Assembly (NCBI RefSeq): GCF_000342005.1
Contig: NZ_AOHO01000048.1
Location: 62,001 to 126,000 of the forward strand
DNA length: 64,000 bases
Reading direction: 5' to 3'
Source of the DNA: Amycolatopsis decaplanina DSM 44594
GTDB lineage: Bacteria > Actinomycetota > Actinomycetes > Mycobacteriales > Pseudonocardiaceae
The position numbers were made by a program, and so were the translations under genes. The notes beneath the pieces are model-generated. The model was not told the origin of the DNA. It was given only the letters and a program-made list of their open reading frames with translations, and did not search any database. Below are positions 16,760 through 24,570 of the stretch, piece after piece (within the stretch, counting starts at the first letter, position 1; the number at the start of each line of letters is the position of its first letter).

Positions 16760-17518
16760 TCAGCGAGGAGCCATGCGCAGCGAGCCGTCCATCCGGATGA
16801 CCTCGCCGTTCAGGTAATCGTGGTCGATCAGCGACAGTGCGAGCTGCGCGTACTCGTCCGGCCGCGCGAGCCGCTTCGGGAACGGCACGCCCTCGGCCAG
16901 CGAAGCGCGGAACTCCTCGCTCACCGTCGCCAGCATCGGGGTGTCGACGATGCCCGGCGCGATGGTCAGCACGCGGATGCCGTGCGACGCGAGGTCGCGC
17001 GCGGCGGGCAGGGTCATCCCGACGATGCCGCCCTTGGACGACGAGTACGCGACCTGCCCGATCTGGCCGTCGAAGGCGGCGACCGACGCGGTGTTGATGA
17101 TGACGCCGCGCGCGTTGTCGGCCAGCGGCTCGGTCTTGGCGATGGCCTCGGAGGCCAGCGTCAGCACGTTGAAGGAGCCGATCAAGTTGATCTGGACGAC
17201 CTTCGCGTACAGGGCGAGGTCGTGCGGGCCCTTCTTCGAGAGGATCCGCGCGGACGGTCCGATCCCGGCGCAGTTCACCACGGTCCGCAGCGGTACCCCG
17301 GATTCGGCGGCGGTCGCGACGGCGGTCCGTACCTGTTCCGGGTCGGTCACGTCGGCCTCGACGTAGGTGACGCCCTCGACCTGCTCGGCGTTCGCGATGG
17401 CACCGGCGAGGTCCAGCGCGAAGACCCGCGCGCCCTTCGCGGCGAGCGCCTTCGCGGTCGCACCGCCGAGCCCGGACGCGCCACCCGTGACGAGCGCCGC
17501 GGTATCGGTGATCTGCAT
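16760..17518 (-). CDS. Short-chain dehydrogenase, 3-hydroxyacyl-CoA (HSD10)-like
   Basis: The product is 252 aa with the SDR Rossmann fold. The cofactor motif is TGGASGLGG near residue 10, the NAG motif appears as VNCAGIG, and the catalytic Ser-Tyr-Lys appears in INTASVAAFDGQIGQVAYSSSKGG. Overall it resembles type-2 3-hydroxyacyl-CoA dehydrogenases (HSD17B10/FabG-like) used in branched-chain amino-acid or fatty-acid breakdown. ATG 17518 has AAGGGAG close upstream; a longer reading frame is rejected. A TetR-style half-site pair AACG-CT-CGTT lies at 17552-17561 in its promoter region. The physiological substrate is not certain. Confidence 0.82.
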   Translation of the reverse strand: MQITDTAALVTGGASGLGGATAKALAAKGARVFALDLAGAIANAEQVEGVTYVEADVTDPEQVRTAVATAAESGVPLRTVVNCAGIGPSARILSKKGPHDLALYAKVVQINLIGSFNVLTLASEAIAKTEPLADNARGVIINTASVAAFDGQIGQVAYSSSKGGIVGMTLPAARDLASHGIRVLTIAPGIVDTPMLATVSEEFRASLAEGVPFPKRLARPDEYAQLALSLIDHDYLNGEVIRMDGSLRMAPR

Positions 17519-17678
17519 GTTCTCCCTTTCGTCGACAACCGGGTCCAGGTTAACGCTCGTTCGCATCGGCGGGATGGGTGTGCTGGCTCACGTCGGTGCG
17601 CAGCATGTCGTGAGGAGTATTCGGGCCTGAAGCACTCCGTTCGCTTCCAGGTCAACTCCGGCTGTCACCTTCAGCAGC

Positions 17679-18989
17679 ATGAGCACTGCTCGGATCGTGG
17701 TGGTGGGGACCGGTTACGTCGGATTGACCACGGGAGCCTGCTTGGCCGGCCTGGGGCATCGAGTCACTTGCGTCGATGTCGACCAGGCGAAGGTCGCAAG
17801 GCTCTCCGCCGGACGGGTGGACATCCTGGAGCCGGGATTGTCCGAGCTGGTGTCGAGGGGGCTGACCAGCGGAAGACTCGAGTTCGTGGTCGGCGCGCGC
17901 GACGCCGTTCGTGACGCGGAGGCCGTTTTCCTTTGTGTGCCGACGCCGATGGGGGCCGGCGGCTCGGCGGACCTGCGGGCCGTCGAGGCCGTGACCAACG
18001 AGATCGGCGACGTCATCCCGCCGGGCTGCGCGCTGATCACCAAATCGACCGTTCCGGTGGGGACGTCGAAGCGCATCCAGGCGATGCTCGGCCGCACGGA
18101 CGTGCCGGTCGTGTCGAACCCGGAGTTCCTGCGTGAGGGCACGGCGGTGGAGGACTTCCTCGGCCCCGACCGGATCGTCGTCGGTTCGGACGACGTCGAG
18201 GCCGCCCGCTGGGTCGGCGACCTCTACGCCGACCTCGCCGCCCCGGTCGTCGTCGCCGACGCGGCCAGCGCGGAACTGGTGAAGTACGCGGCGAACTGCT
18301 TCCTCGCGATGAAACTGTCCTATGTGAACTCGATCGCCGAACTGTGCGAACGGCTCGGTGCGGACATCGACCTGGTCACCGAAGGCATGGGCTACGACCG
18401 GCGCATCGGCCGCTCGTTCCTCAAGCCCGGTCCCGGCTGGGGCGGCTCGTGCCTGCCGAAGGACACCAGCGCGCTGGTCAGGGTCGCCGAGTCGGTGCAG
18501 TACGACTTCACGCTGCTCACCTCGGCGATCGAGGAGAACATCGCGCAGCGGGACCGGATCGTCGCGAAGATCGCCGGCGCCGTCGGAGGCACGCCGGCCG
18601 GTTCACGGATCGGCGTCCTCGGGCTGGCGTTCAAAGCCGGGACGAACGACCTGCGTGACTCGCCCGCCCTCGCGGTCGCTTCCGTGCTGGGCGCGCTCGG
18701 CGCGGAACTGACCGCCTACGACCCCGCCGTCGGCGGCCACATCGACGGCATGACCGTGGTCGACGACCCGTACCAGGTCGCGAAGGCCGCCGACGCCGTG
18801 GTCGTGCTGACGGAATGGGACGAGTTCAAACGGCTCGATTGGACCTACATGGCCGAGCAGATGGACGGCGATTCGGTCGTCGACACGCGCAATCTTCTCG
18901 AGCCGCAAAAAATCCTGGACGCCGGCCTGTCGTGGCAGGGCGTCGGGCGGCCGCGGGCGGCACTGCGGCGGAAGGTCGCCGTTTCATGA
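17679..18989 (+). CDS. ugd: UDP-glucose 6-dehydrogenase
   Basis: The product is 436 aa. The NAD-binding motif VVVGTGYVGLTTGACLAGLGH is at the N-terminus. The catalytic nucleophile is Cys258 in GPGWGGSCLPKD, the Lys of the central helix is in ELVKYAANCFLAMKL, and the C-terminal UDP-binding domain begins VLGLAFKAGTNDLRDSPAL. It oxidises UDP-glucose to UDP-glucuronate for polysaccharide or glycolipid synthesis. Length is normal. The ATG start has no clear ribosome site. It is divergent from the SDR gene and its stop overlaps the 3' end of the convergent TetR gene. It may feed the glycan operon at 32.5-38 kb, but they are not linked. Confidence 0.93.
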   Translation: MSTARIVVVGTGYVGLTTGACLAGLGHRVTCVDVDQAKVARLSAGRVDILEPGLSELVSRGLTSGRLEFVVGARDAVRDAEAVFLCVPTPMGAGGSADLRAVEAVTNEIGDVIPPGCALITKSTVPVGTSKRIQAMLGRTDVPVVSNPEFLREGTAVEDFLGPDRIVVGSDDVEAARWVGDLYADLAAPVVVADAASAELVKYAANCFLAMKLSYVNSIAELCERLGADIDLVTEGMGYDRRIGRSFLKPGPGWGGSCLPKDTSALVRVAESVQYDFTLLTSAIEENIAQRDRIVAKIAGAVGGTPAGSRIGVLGLAFKAGTNDLRDSPALAVASVLGALGAELTAYDPAVGGHIDGMTVVDDPYQVAKAADAVVVLTEWDEFKRLDWTYMAEQMDGDSVVDTRNLLEPQKILDAGLSWQGVGRPRAALRRKVAVS

Positions 18990-19562
18990 CACCCGGGAGA
19001 CGAGCTGCAGCAGGCCGTCCACGACCTCCTCGGCCGTCGGACCGTTCTCCGGGTCGAGCAGGTGCTGCAGCATCATGCCCGAGTTCAGGGCGGCGGCCAC
19101 CGCGCCGATCCGGCGCTCGTCCGCCTCGGTGAGGGTGTCCTCGTCGATCCCGAGGATGCCCGCCGCCATCCCCCGGCGGCCCTCGCGCTGCGCGGCGGCG
19201 AGCTGCTTCCTCAGCTCGGGATGATGTTCGGACTGCACGAACGCCTCGATCGAGGCTATCCACAGCTTCCTGTTGCGCCCGTAGGAGTCGATCATCGCGC
19301 GCCAGGACGCCGCGTACTGCTCGGACGGCGAGGCGTCGGGGTCGACGGCGCTCCGCATCTCCACCTGGATCTCTTTGCCCCAGTCGTCCATCGCCTGCGA
19401 GAACGCCGTCACCAGCAGGGCTTCGCGCGATCCGAAGTGATAACCGATCGCCGCGTGGCTGACCCCGGCCGCCGTCGCGATGTCCCGCACAGTCGTGCGT
19501 GACCAGCCTTTTTCCTTCAAGCACTGGATGGCGCCCACCATCAGGTCCTCGCGATTACCCAT
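18984..19562 (-). CDS. TetR-family regulator of the adjacent FAD monooxygenase
   Basis: The product is 192 aa with an N-terminal TetR helix-turn-helix (TVRDIATAAGVSHAAIGYHFGSREALL) and an all-helical ligand domain. It is divergent from an FAD-dependent monooxygenase, the classical arrangement for a repressor and its target. TAGGAT at 19569-19574 lies 6 nt before the ATG with no ribosome site, so the transcript is probably leaderless. The shared region contains three 13-bp repeats and an 11-bp palindrome expected to be its operator, placing it where it could repress both genes. The ligand is unknown. Confidence 0.88.
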   Translation of the reverse strand: MGNREDLMVGAIQCLKEKGWSRTTVRDIATAAGVSHAAIGYHFGSREALLVTAFSQAMDDWGKEIQVEMRSAVDPDASPSEQYAASWRAMIDSYGRNRKLWIASIEAFVQSEHHPELRKQLAAAQREGRRGMAAGILGIDEDTLTEADERRIGAVAAALNSGMMLQHLLDPENGPTAEEVVDGLLQLVSRVS

Positions 19563-19568
19563 GCCGGG

Positions 19569-19574
19569 ATCCTA
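19569..19574 (-). promoter_or_regulatory. Predicted -10 (TAGGAT) for leaderless TetR transcript
   Basis: Read on the minus strand, TAGGAT is followed by 6 nt and the ATG start at 19562. No ribosome site lies between. Confidence 0.45.
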
Positions 19575-19576
19575 GA

Positions 19577-19615
19577 CCATGCGGTTTATCCATTTGGTTT
19601 AACCATGCGGCTTGA
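19577..19615. promoter_or_regulatory. Three tandem 13-bp repeats with TGGTTTAACCA operator
   Basis: CCATGCGGTTTAT, CCATTTGGTTTAA and CCATGCGGCTTGA are directly adjacent, each 13 bp. An 11-bp palindrome TGGTT-T-AACCA (19595-19605) spans the junction of the second and third units. The array overlaps the -35 element of the monooxygenase promoter and lies just upstream of the TetR -10, so binding could repress both directions. Confidence 0.65.
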
Positions 19616-19641
19616 CCAAGCGTGCAAATCTGCCGTACGGT
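19612..19641 (+). promoter_or_regulatory. Predicted promoter of the FAD monooxygenase gene
   Basis: TTGACC (19612-19617) and TACGGT (19636-19641) are separated by 18 bp, a good housekeeping-type promoter. The -35 overlaps the last operator repeat. Confidence 0.6.
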
Positions 19642-19674
19642 CGCTCCCATCACCACGAACCCAGGGAGCAAGCC

Positions 19675-20868
19675 ATGACGACCACCGTTCTGATCTCCGG
19701 CGCCGGCATCGCGGGTCCGGCCCTCGCCTACTGGCTGCGGAAGCGCGGTTTCGCGCCGACCGTCGTCGAACGCGCCCCGGCCCTGCGTGAAGGCGGCAGC
19801 GCGGTCGACTTCCGCGGCGAGCAGATGACCCTGCTGAAGCGCATGGGAATCATCGAGGACATCCGCGCGAAGGAAACCGCGATGGGCGCGCAGGTCATCG
19901 TCGACGAGCGAGGCAAAGAGGTCGCCCAGATGCCGTCGGTCTTCTTCAGTGGCGAAGTCGAGATCGAGCGCGGAGATCTGACGCGCATCCTCTACGACCG
20001 CACGAAAGACGACGTCGAGTACGTCTTCGGCGACTGGATCACCGGGCTGGACGAGCTTTCGGACGGCGTCGATGTCGACTTCGCCCATGGCGAGCCGCGC
20101 AGATTCGACCTGGTCGTCGGCGCGGACGGGCTGCACTCGGGCGTGCGGCGGCTGACCTTCGGTGACGAAGAGCAGTTCCGCACCGACCTCGGCTTCCACA
20201 CCGCGGGCTTCACCGTGCCGAACCACCTCGGCCTCGACCACCTCGGCCAGATCTGCAGCGTCCCCGGCCGGACGGTCATGGTCGCCAGCGGTCGTGACCG
20301 CTCGGCTCTCAACGTCAGTTTGATCTTCGCGTCGGGGTCACTGGAGGTGCGTCGCCGCGATGTCGAGGCGCAGAAGAAGGCGCTCGTCGAGCGCTACGCC
20401 GACTTCGGCTGGGAAGTCCCGACGCTGCTCGAAGGCCTCGGCGACGTCGACGCGCTGTACTTCGATTCGCTCAGCCAGATCCATCTCGACAAGTGGTCGC
20501 AGGGCCGCGTCGTGCTGCTCGGTGACGCGGCCTGGTGCGCGGGCCCGGGCGGTTCGGGCACTGGGCTCGCGATGATGGGCGCGTACATCCTGGCGGGGGA
20601 ACTCGCCGCCGCGCGTGGCGACCACGAAGTCGCTTTCGCGCGCTACGAAGAGAAACTGCGCGGTCCGGTGAAGGTCTCGCAGAAGCAGGCGGCCGGGATC
20701 GGCACATTCCTCACGCCGAAGACGCGGTTCATGATCGGCTACCGGAACTTCCTGTACCGGGTGCTGGGTTCGCGGCCGATGACCAAGGTGTTCACGTGGA
20801 TCACCTCGCGAGCGGCGAACGCGGCGACACTCGAAAACTATGACGCTCCTGTCGCCGCGCGGGGATAG
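19675..20868 (+). CDS. FAD-dependent monooxygenase (PHBH/aromatic hydroxylase class)
   Basis: The product is 397 aa. The FAD dinucleotide motif is VLISGAGIAGPALAYWLRKRG at the N-terminus, the second motif is FDLVVGADGLHSGVR, and the third, which binds the FAD ribityl chain, is GRVVLLGDAAWCAGPGGSGTGLAM. This is the class A flavin monooxygenase fold, also seen in tetracycline-inactivating and polyketide hydroxylases. The substrate is unknown. ATG 19675 has AGGGAG 6 nt upstream. Divergent TetR and operator repeats suggest induction by a small aromatic or antibiotic-like ligand (inference). Confidence 0.88.
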   Translation: MTTTVLISGAGIAGPALAYWLRKRGFAPTVVERAPALREGGSAVDFRGEQMTLLKRMGIIEDIRAKETAMGAQVIVDERGKEVAQMPSVFFSGEVEIERGDLTRILYDRTKDDVEYVFGDWITGLDELSDGVDVDFAHGEPRRFDLVVGADGLHSGVRRLTFGDEEQFRTDLGFHTAGFTVPNHLGLDHLGQICSVPGRTVMVASGRDRSALNVSLIFASGSLEVRRRDVEAQKKALVERYADFGWEVPTLLEGLGDVDALYFDSLSQIHLDKWSQGRVVLLGDAAWCAGPGGSGTGLAMMGAYILAGELAAARGDHEVAFARYEEKLRGPVKVSQKQAAGIGTFLTPKTRFMIGYRNFLYRVLGSRPMTKVFTWITSRAANAATLENYDAPVAARG

Positions 20869-20871
20869 TTT
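20866..20871 (+). promoter_or_regulatory. Predicted -10 (TAGTTT) for leaderless start at 20878
   Basis: TAGTTT, partly overlapping the previous stop codon, is followed by 6 nt and the GTG start. There is no ribosome site. Confidence 0.4.
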
Positions 20872-20877
20872 CGATGG

Positions 20878-21273
20878 GTGAGGGACGAGAAGGAGTTTCG
20901 CCGGGCTTGCTACGAGGCGGCTCGGCGAACACGCGGCCGGGTCACCGAGTTCCAGTACTCGGATTTCGACGAGTGCGTCATCGGCTACCGTGACCGGACC
21001 ATCGCGATCATGTGCAACCGCGACGCGGTACTGGCCATCACCGAACCGCGGTCCATCGATTTCTCCGAAGGATGGGTCGACGGCAGTCCGCTGACCTACC
21101 TCGACGAGCCCGAGTTGGTCGCCGTGCTGGCCGAGCAGCCGGGATTCCGGGTGCTGACGCGAGCCGAACTGCTCGGCCCGCCCGACGCCGAAGCCTGGGG
21201 GATCTCCCCGTACGACCTGAAGTGCTGGAGGCCCGCGACACTCGGCGACGCCCTCTTCAACTTCTGGGACTGA
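20878..21273 (+). CDS. Small conserved-looking hypothetical protein
   Basis: The product is 131 aa, acidic and soluble, with no signal peptide or membrane helix. Recognisable stretches such as GYRDRTIAIMCNRDAVLAITEPRSIDFSEGW and the C-terminal LKCWRPATLGDALFNFWD suggest a compact alpha/beta fold. I do not recognise the family. The GTG at 20878 lies 9 bp after the monooxygenase stop. The TAGTTT-N6-GTG arrangement would allow independent leaderless transcription. Confidence 0.65.
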   Translation: MRDEKEFRRACYEAARRTRGRVTEFQYSDFDECVIGYRDRTIAIMCNRDAVLAITEPRSIDFSEGWVDGSPLTYLDEPELVAVLAEQPGFRVLTRAELLGPPDAEAWGISPYDLKCWRPATLGDALFNFWD

Positions 21274-21292
21274 AAAAGTAGTTAGCAAAGCG

Positions 21293-21298
21293 TAGTAT
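21293..21298 (+). promoter_or_regulatory. Predicted -10 (TAGTAT) for leaderless start at 21306
   Basis: TAGTAT, 7 nt, then GTG, with no ribosome site. The AT-rich stretch upstream (TGAAAAAGTAGTTAGCAAAG) is unusual for this DNA and supports a promoter. Confidence 0.5.
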
Positions 21299-21305
21299 CG
21301 GCCGC

Positions 21306-23069
21306 GTGTTCACGACCAGGCCGGAACTGGCCGGCACCCACGGCATGGTGGCATCGACGCACTGGCTGGCCTCGGCCACCGGCATGGCGGTGCTGGAAGA
21401 CGGCGGCAACGCCTTCGACGCGGCGGTAGCGGCCGGGTTCGTCCTGCAGATCGCCGAGCCGCATCTGTGCGGCCCGGCGGGGCAGGTCCCCGGCATCTTC
21501 GTCACCGCCGCCGATCGAACTCCGCGAGTGCTCGCGGGTCAGGGGGTCTCGCCCGCGGCCGCGACGCCGGAGTACTTCGCGGATCTCGGACTCGACCTGA
21601 TCCCCGGCAGCGGGTTGCTCCCCGCGACCGTCCCGGGCGCGTGGGACGGGTGGCTGCTGCTCCTGCGGGACCACGGCACGAAGTCGTTGCGCGACGTGCT
21701 CGGTTACGCGATCTCGTATGCGCGCAATGGGATTCCGCTGGTCAGCAGGGTCGGTGACACGATCCGCGCGGTCCAGGATCTCCTCGTCGAGCACTGGCCG
21801 ACGTCGGCGGCGTTGTGGTTGCCAGGTGGCAGGCCGGCCGAGGGGTTGCACCGCAATCCGGCGCTCGCGGACACGTGGGAGCGCCTGGTCGCCGAGGCCG
21901 AGTCGGTCGGCGGCCGCGAGGCGCAGATCGACGCCGGACGCCGCGCGTGGTCGCAGGGTTTCGTCGCCGAAGCGATCGAGGCGTTCAGCCGCAAGGCTTT
22001 CCGTGACGATTCCGGTCGCGATCACGCCGGTCTCCTCACCGGCGAGGACATCGCGGGCTGGGAGGCGACGTACGAGGACGCGCTGCAGGTCGACTTCGGT
22101 GACTGGGGCCTGGTGAAGATGGGCGCCTGGACGCAGGGGCCGGCATTGCTGCAGCAGGCGCGGCTGCTGGACGGTCTGCGCGACGAGCTGTCCTATGTGG
22201 ACGGAATCCCGACGGAACGCACGGTGCACTTGGCCGTCGAGGCGACGAAGCTGGCGTTCGCGGATCGTGAGGCGTGGTACGGGGATTCTCCGGATGTGCC
22301 GATCGAGTTGCTGATCTCGCGCGAGTACGCGGACGCCCGCCGGGCCTTGATCACCGACGAAGCGTCGGCCGAACTCCGGCCCGGAGGCCCCTCGCCGCGG
22401 CTGCCCGCGATCCTCGGAAAGCTGCGCGGACTCGAATCCGGCTCCGGTGCGACGGGGGAGCCGACGGTCGGGCCGCTGGGCGAGACCCGGGGTGACACCG
22501 TGCACATCGACGTCGTCGACGCGGCCGGGAACATGATCTCGGTGACGCCGTCGGGCGGCTGGCTGCAGTCGAGTCCGACGATCCCGGAACTCGGTTTCTG
22601 TCTCGACTCCCGCGGGCAGATGTTCTGGCTGGAACAGGGTTTGCCGAACTCTCTGGCGCCGCGGAAGCGGCCGCGGATCACGCTTTCGCCGTCGATGGGC
22701 CTGCGTGACGGCGAGCCGGTGCTCGCGTTCGGGACCCCCGGCGGCGACCAGCAGGACCAGTGGCAGCTGTGTTTCTGGCTCGCGCACACACTCGGCGGGC
22801 TGAACCTGCAGGAGTCGATCGACTCGCCCGCGTGGCATACGACCGCGTTCCCGAGTTCGTTCTATCCGCGTTCGTGGACGCCGCGGGAACTGGTGGTCGA
22901 GTCGCGGCTCGGTCAGTCCACAATAGACGCTCTCGCCGCGCGCGGGCACGACGTCGTCGACGCCGGCCCTTGGGCGCTCGGACGGCTTTCGGCCGTTTCG
23001 CGTTCCGGTGGCGTTTTGCGTGCCGCCGCCAACGCGCGGGGTATGCAGGGCTACGCGGTCGGACGCTGA
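21306..23069 (+). CDS. Gamma-glutamyltransferase family protein (Ntn hydrolase)
   Basis: The product is 587 aa. The autoprocessing/catalytic Thr is Thr398 in GETRGDTVHIDVVDAAG, which separates the large N-terminal subunit from the C-terminal subunit. Conserved Gly-rich stretches (DGGNAFDAAVAAGFVLQIAEP, TPSGGWLQSSPTIPELGF, FGTPGGDQQDQWQLCFWLAHT) match the GGT family. No signal peptide is visible, so it is probably cytoplasmic, like the YwrD-type or cephalosporin-acylase-like branch. It is likely to hydrolyse or transfer gamma-glutamyl groups or a related amide. The start is GTG 21306, apparently leaderless. A long palindrome ends the gene. Confidence 0.88.
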   Translation: MFTTRPELAGTHGMVASTHWLASATGMAVLEDGGNAFDAAVAAGFVLQIAEPHLCGPAGQVPGIFVTAADRTPRVLAGQGVSPAAATPEYFADLGLDLIPGSGLLPATVPGAWDGWLLLLRDHGTKSLRDVLGYAISYARNGIPLVSRVGDTIRAVQDLLVEHWPTSAALWLPGGRPAEGLHRNPALADTWERLVAEAESVGGREAQIDAGRRAWSQGFVAEAIEAFSRKAFRDDSGRDHAGLLTGEDIAGWEATYEDALQVDFGDWGLVKMGAWTQGPALLQQARLLDGLRDELSYVDGIPTERTVHLAVEATKLAFADREAWYGDSPDVPIELLISREYADARRALITDEASAELRPGGPSPRLPAILGKLRGLESGSGATGEPTVGPLGETRGDTVHIDVVDAAGNMISVTPSGGWLQSSPTIPELGFCLDSRGQMFWLEQGLPNSLAPRKRPRITLSPSMGLRDGEPVLAFGTPGGDQQDQWQLCFWLAHTLGGLNLQESIDSPAWHTTAFPSSFYPRSWTPRELVVESRLGQSTIDALAARGHDVVDAGPWALGRLSAVSRSGGVLRAAANARGMQGYAVGR

Positions 23070-23077
23070 CGCTCCCC

Positions 23078-23129
23078 GACCTCGTGAGTGGTAAGGACGG
23101 CTAGAACCGTCCTTACCACTCACGAGGTC
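23078..23129. repeat. Palindromic element, 23-bp perfect arms (copy A)
   Basis: The left arm 23078-23100 and right arm 23107-23129 are perfect inverted copies around CTAGAA; the arm begins GACCTCGTGAGTGG and ends AAGGACGG. It lies between the convergent gamma-glutamyltransferase and VOC genes, and its right end supplies two bases of the VOC stop codon. A near-identical copy occurs at 48955, again between convergent genes. It is a likely bidirectional terminator or a dispersed repeat. Confidence 0.85.
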
Positions 23130-24006
23130 AAGAGCGCGGCTGTTCCCAGAGCCAGAATTCGATGCCCTGGTCGTCCACGCAATCGGCGCTCAGGCCGTAC
23201 GGCTGCTGTTCGGTTTCGCCGACCTGGCCGCCTTGGGCTCGGACACGGTCGAGCGCGGCGGCGAGATCGTCGACGGCGTACATGACCTTCCAGCCCACTT
23301 GCCGCCCGGGGCCGCCCCAGAGCCCGCCCTGCAGGCCGGAACCTTCGACACCCCAACCGCCTTCGACCCGTCCGGGCGAGAACTGCCAGCCCAGAACGGC
23401 GCCGTAGAACGCCTTCGCGCGCTCGTCGTCGGGGACTTGGAAGGTGAAGTAACCCGCTTCGCCGTGCCGGATCGGCGTAGCGCCGGAAGCGGGCCGCGGC
23501 GCTGCCTGCGCGACAAGCCACCGCTGGCCGTACGGGTCCTTGATCACCCCGGTCAGCCCGTGACCCTCGTCCGCGACGGGACGCTCCAGTTCCCCGCCGA
23601 GTTCCACGGCCCTCGCGGCCGACGCGTGCGCGTCCGCGACCTCGATCCGGATCAGCGGACCGCCCGCGGCCGCCACGACGTTCCCCAGTTCGGGGAACTC
23701 TTCCGCGAGCATCAGCACGCTGTCCCCGATGGTCAGTTCCGCGTGCCCGACGCGACCGTCCTCCAGCACGATCGGATCGGACCGCCGCTGTGCCCCGAAC
23801 ACCTCGACATAGAAGTCGAGTGCGGCGCGGGCATCCGTCACCACGAGGTACGGCGTCAAAGAGCGGACTTCGGCCGCGGTGGTCAGTGTCATCTCGGCTC
23901 CGTTCAGGACGGCGCGACGAAGGTTGTCGCGCAGTTCGGCGGCGAAGAGCGGAGCAGGCTCGACAGGCTGTGAGGGCGCGCGAAGCGCATCGAACGGATC
24001 AGGCAT
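23128..24006 (-). CDS. Two-domain VOC (glyoxalase-like) protein with conserved N-terminal extension
   Basis: The product is 292 aa. Two VOC half-domains follow each other: residues about 48-165 (LTPYLVVTDARAALDFYVEVFG ... VIKDPYGQRWLVAQ) and about 175-290 (FQVPDDERAKAFYGAVLGWQ ... DQGIEFWLWEQ). They are preceded by a 45-residue extension beginning MPDPFDALRAPSQPVEPAPL, of a type seen in VOC proteins encoded beside ECF sigma factors. ATG 24006 has GGAGGG 5 nt upstream and lies 8 bp inside the sigma gene's end, so translation is coupled. It might bind a ligand and tune the sigma factor, or be a resistance/dioxygenase-type enzyme. Confidence 0.82.
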   Translation of the reverse strand: MPDPFDALRAPSQPVEPAPLFAAELRDNLRRAVLNGAEMTLTTAAEVRSLTPYLVVTDARAALDFYVEVFGAQRRSDPIVLEDGRVGHAELTIGDSVLMLAEEFPELGNVVAAAGGPLIRIEVADAHASAARAVELGGELERPVADEGHGLTGVIKDPYGQRWLVAQAAPRPASGATPIRHGEAGYFTFQVPDDERAKAFYGAVLGWQFSPGRVEGGWGVEGSGLQGGLWGGPGRQVGWKVMYAVDDLAAALDRVRAQGGQVGETEQQPYGLSADCVDDQGIEFWLWEQPRS

Positions 24007-24517
24007 CGCGACCCTCCTTCTCCTGGTAAGCACGCCGGAACGCGGCACGGGCCCGTACGAGCAACGCCTCCGTGGCGTGCACCGTGCGCTCGAGATGGTC
24101 GGCGACCTCCGGTACCGGGAGGCCGTCGACGTAGCGGAGCGTCAACGCGGCTCGGTGATGCGCCCCGAGCGACGCGAGCACCTCGCGCGCCAGAAGCGCG
24201 TCCAGCCGTTCGTCCCACGGATCGGTGTACTCCTCCTCGTGGACGAGCCGCAGCCCGCGTTCCTCACGTTCTTTGCGCCGCCAGTGATCGGCGAGCTTGT
24301 GCCGGGCGACGCCGATCAGCCACCCGGTGCTCACCGGAGGCGCGAACTCCTTGCGACAGGCCCTCACCGCGCCGAGGAACGTCTCGGACGTCAGCTCCTC
24401 GGCGAGGGTGCGATCACCGCACCGGGACAGCAGGTACCCGTAGACCTCCGGCAACGCCGTCTCGTACAGCGAAAGCAGCGCGAAGGCCGGGTCCCGGTGC
24501 ACCCGTGGTTCCGTCAC
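23999..24517 (-). CDS. ECF RNA polymerase sigma factor
   Basis: The product is 172 aa. Sigma region 2 covers about residues 12-75 (YETALPEVYGYLLSRCGDRTLAEELTSETFLGAVRAC, STGWLIGVARHKLADHWRRKER). Region 4 is about residues 108-155 (LGAHHRAALTLRYVDGLPVPEVADHLERTVHATEALLVRARAAFRRAY). There is no C-terminal extension and no anti-sigma gene nearby; instead a VOC protein is translationally coupled. The GTG at 24517 gives the usual N-terminus; a GGGG stretch lies 2 nt before it. Its promoter targets cannot be read here. Confidence 0.88.
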   Translation of the reverse strand: MTEPRVHRDPAFALLSLYETALPEVYGYLLSRCGDRTLAEELTSETFLGAVRACRKEFAPPVSTGWLIGVARHKLADHWRRKEREERGLRLVHEEEYTDPWDERLDALLAREVLASLGAHHRAALTLRYVDGLPVPEVADHLERTVHATEALLVRARAAFRRAYQEKEGRDA

Positions 24518-24570
24518 ATCCCCATCGTCGCTCGGGGAGCCACGACTCCGACGGGTGAAATCGAACTTTC

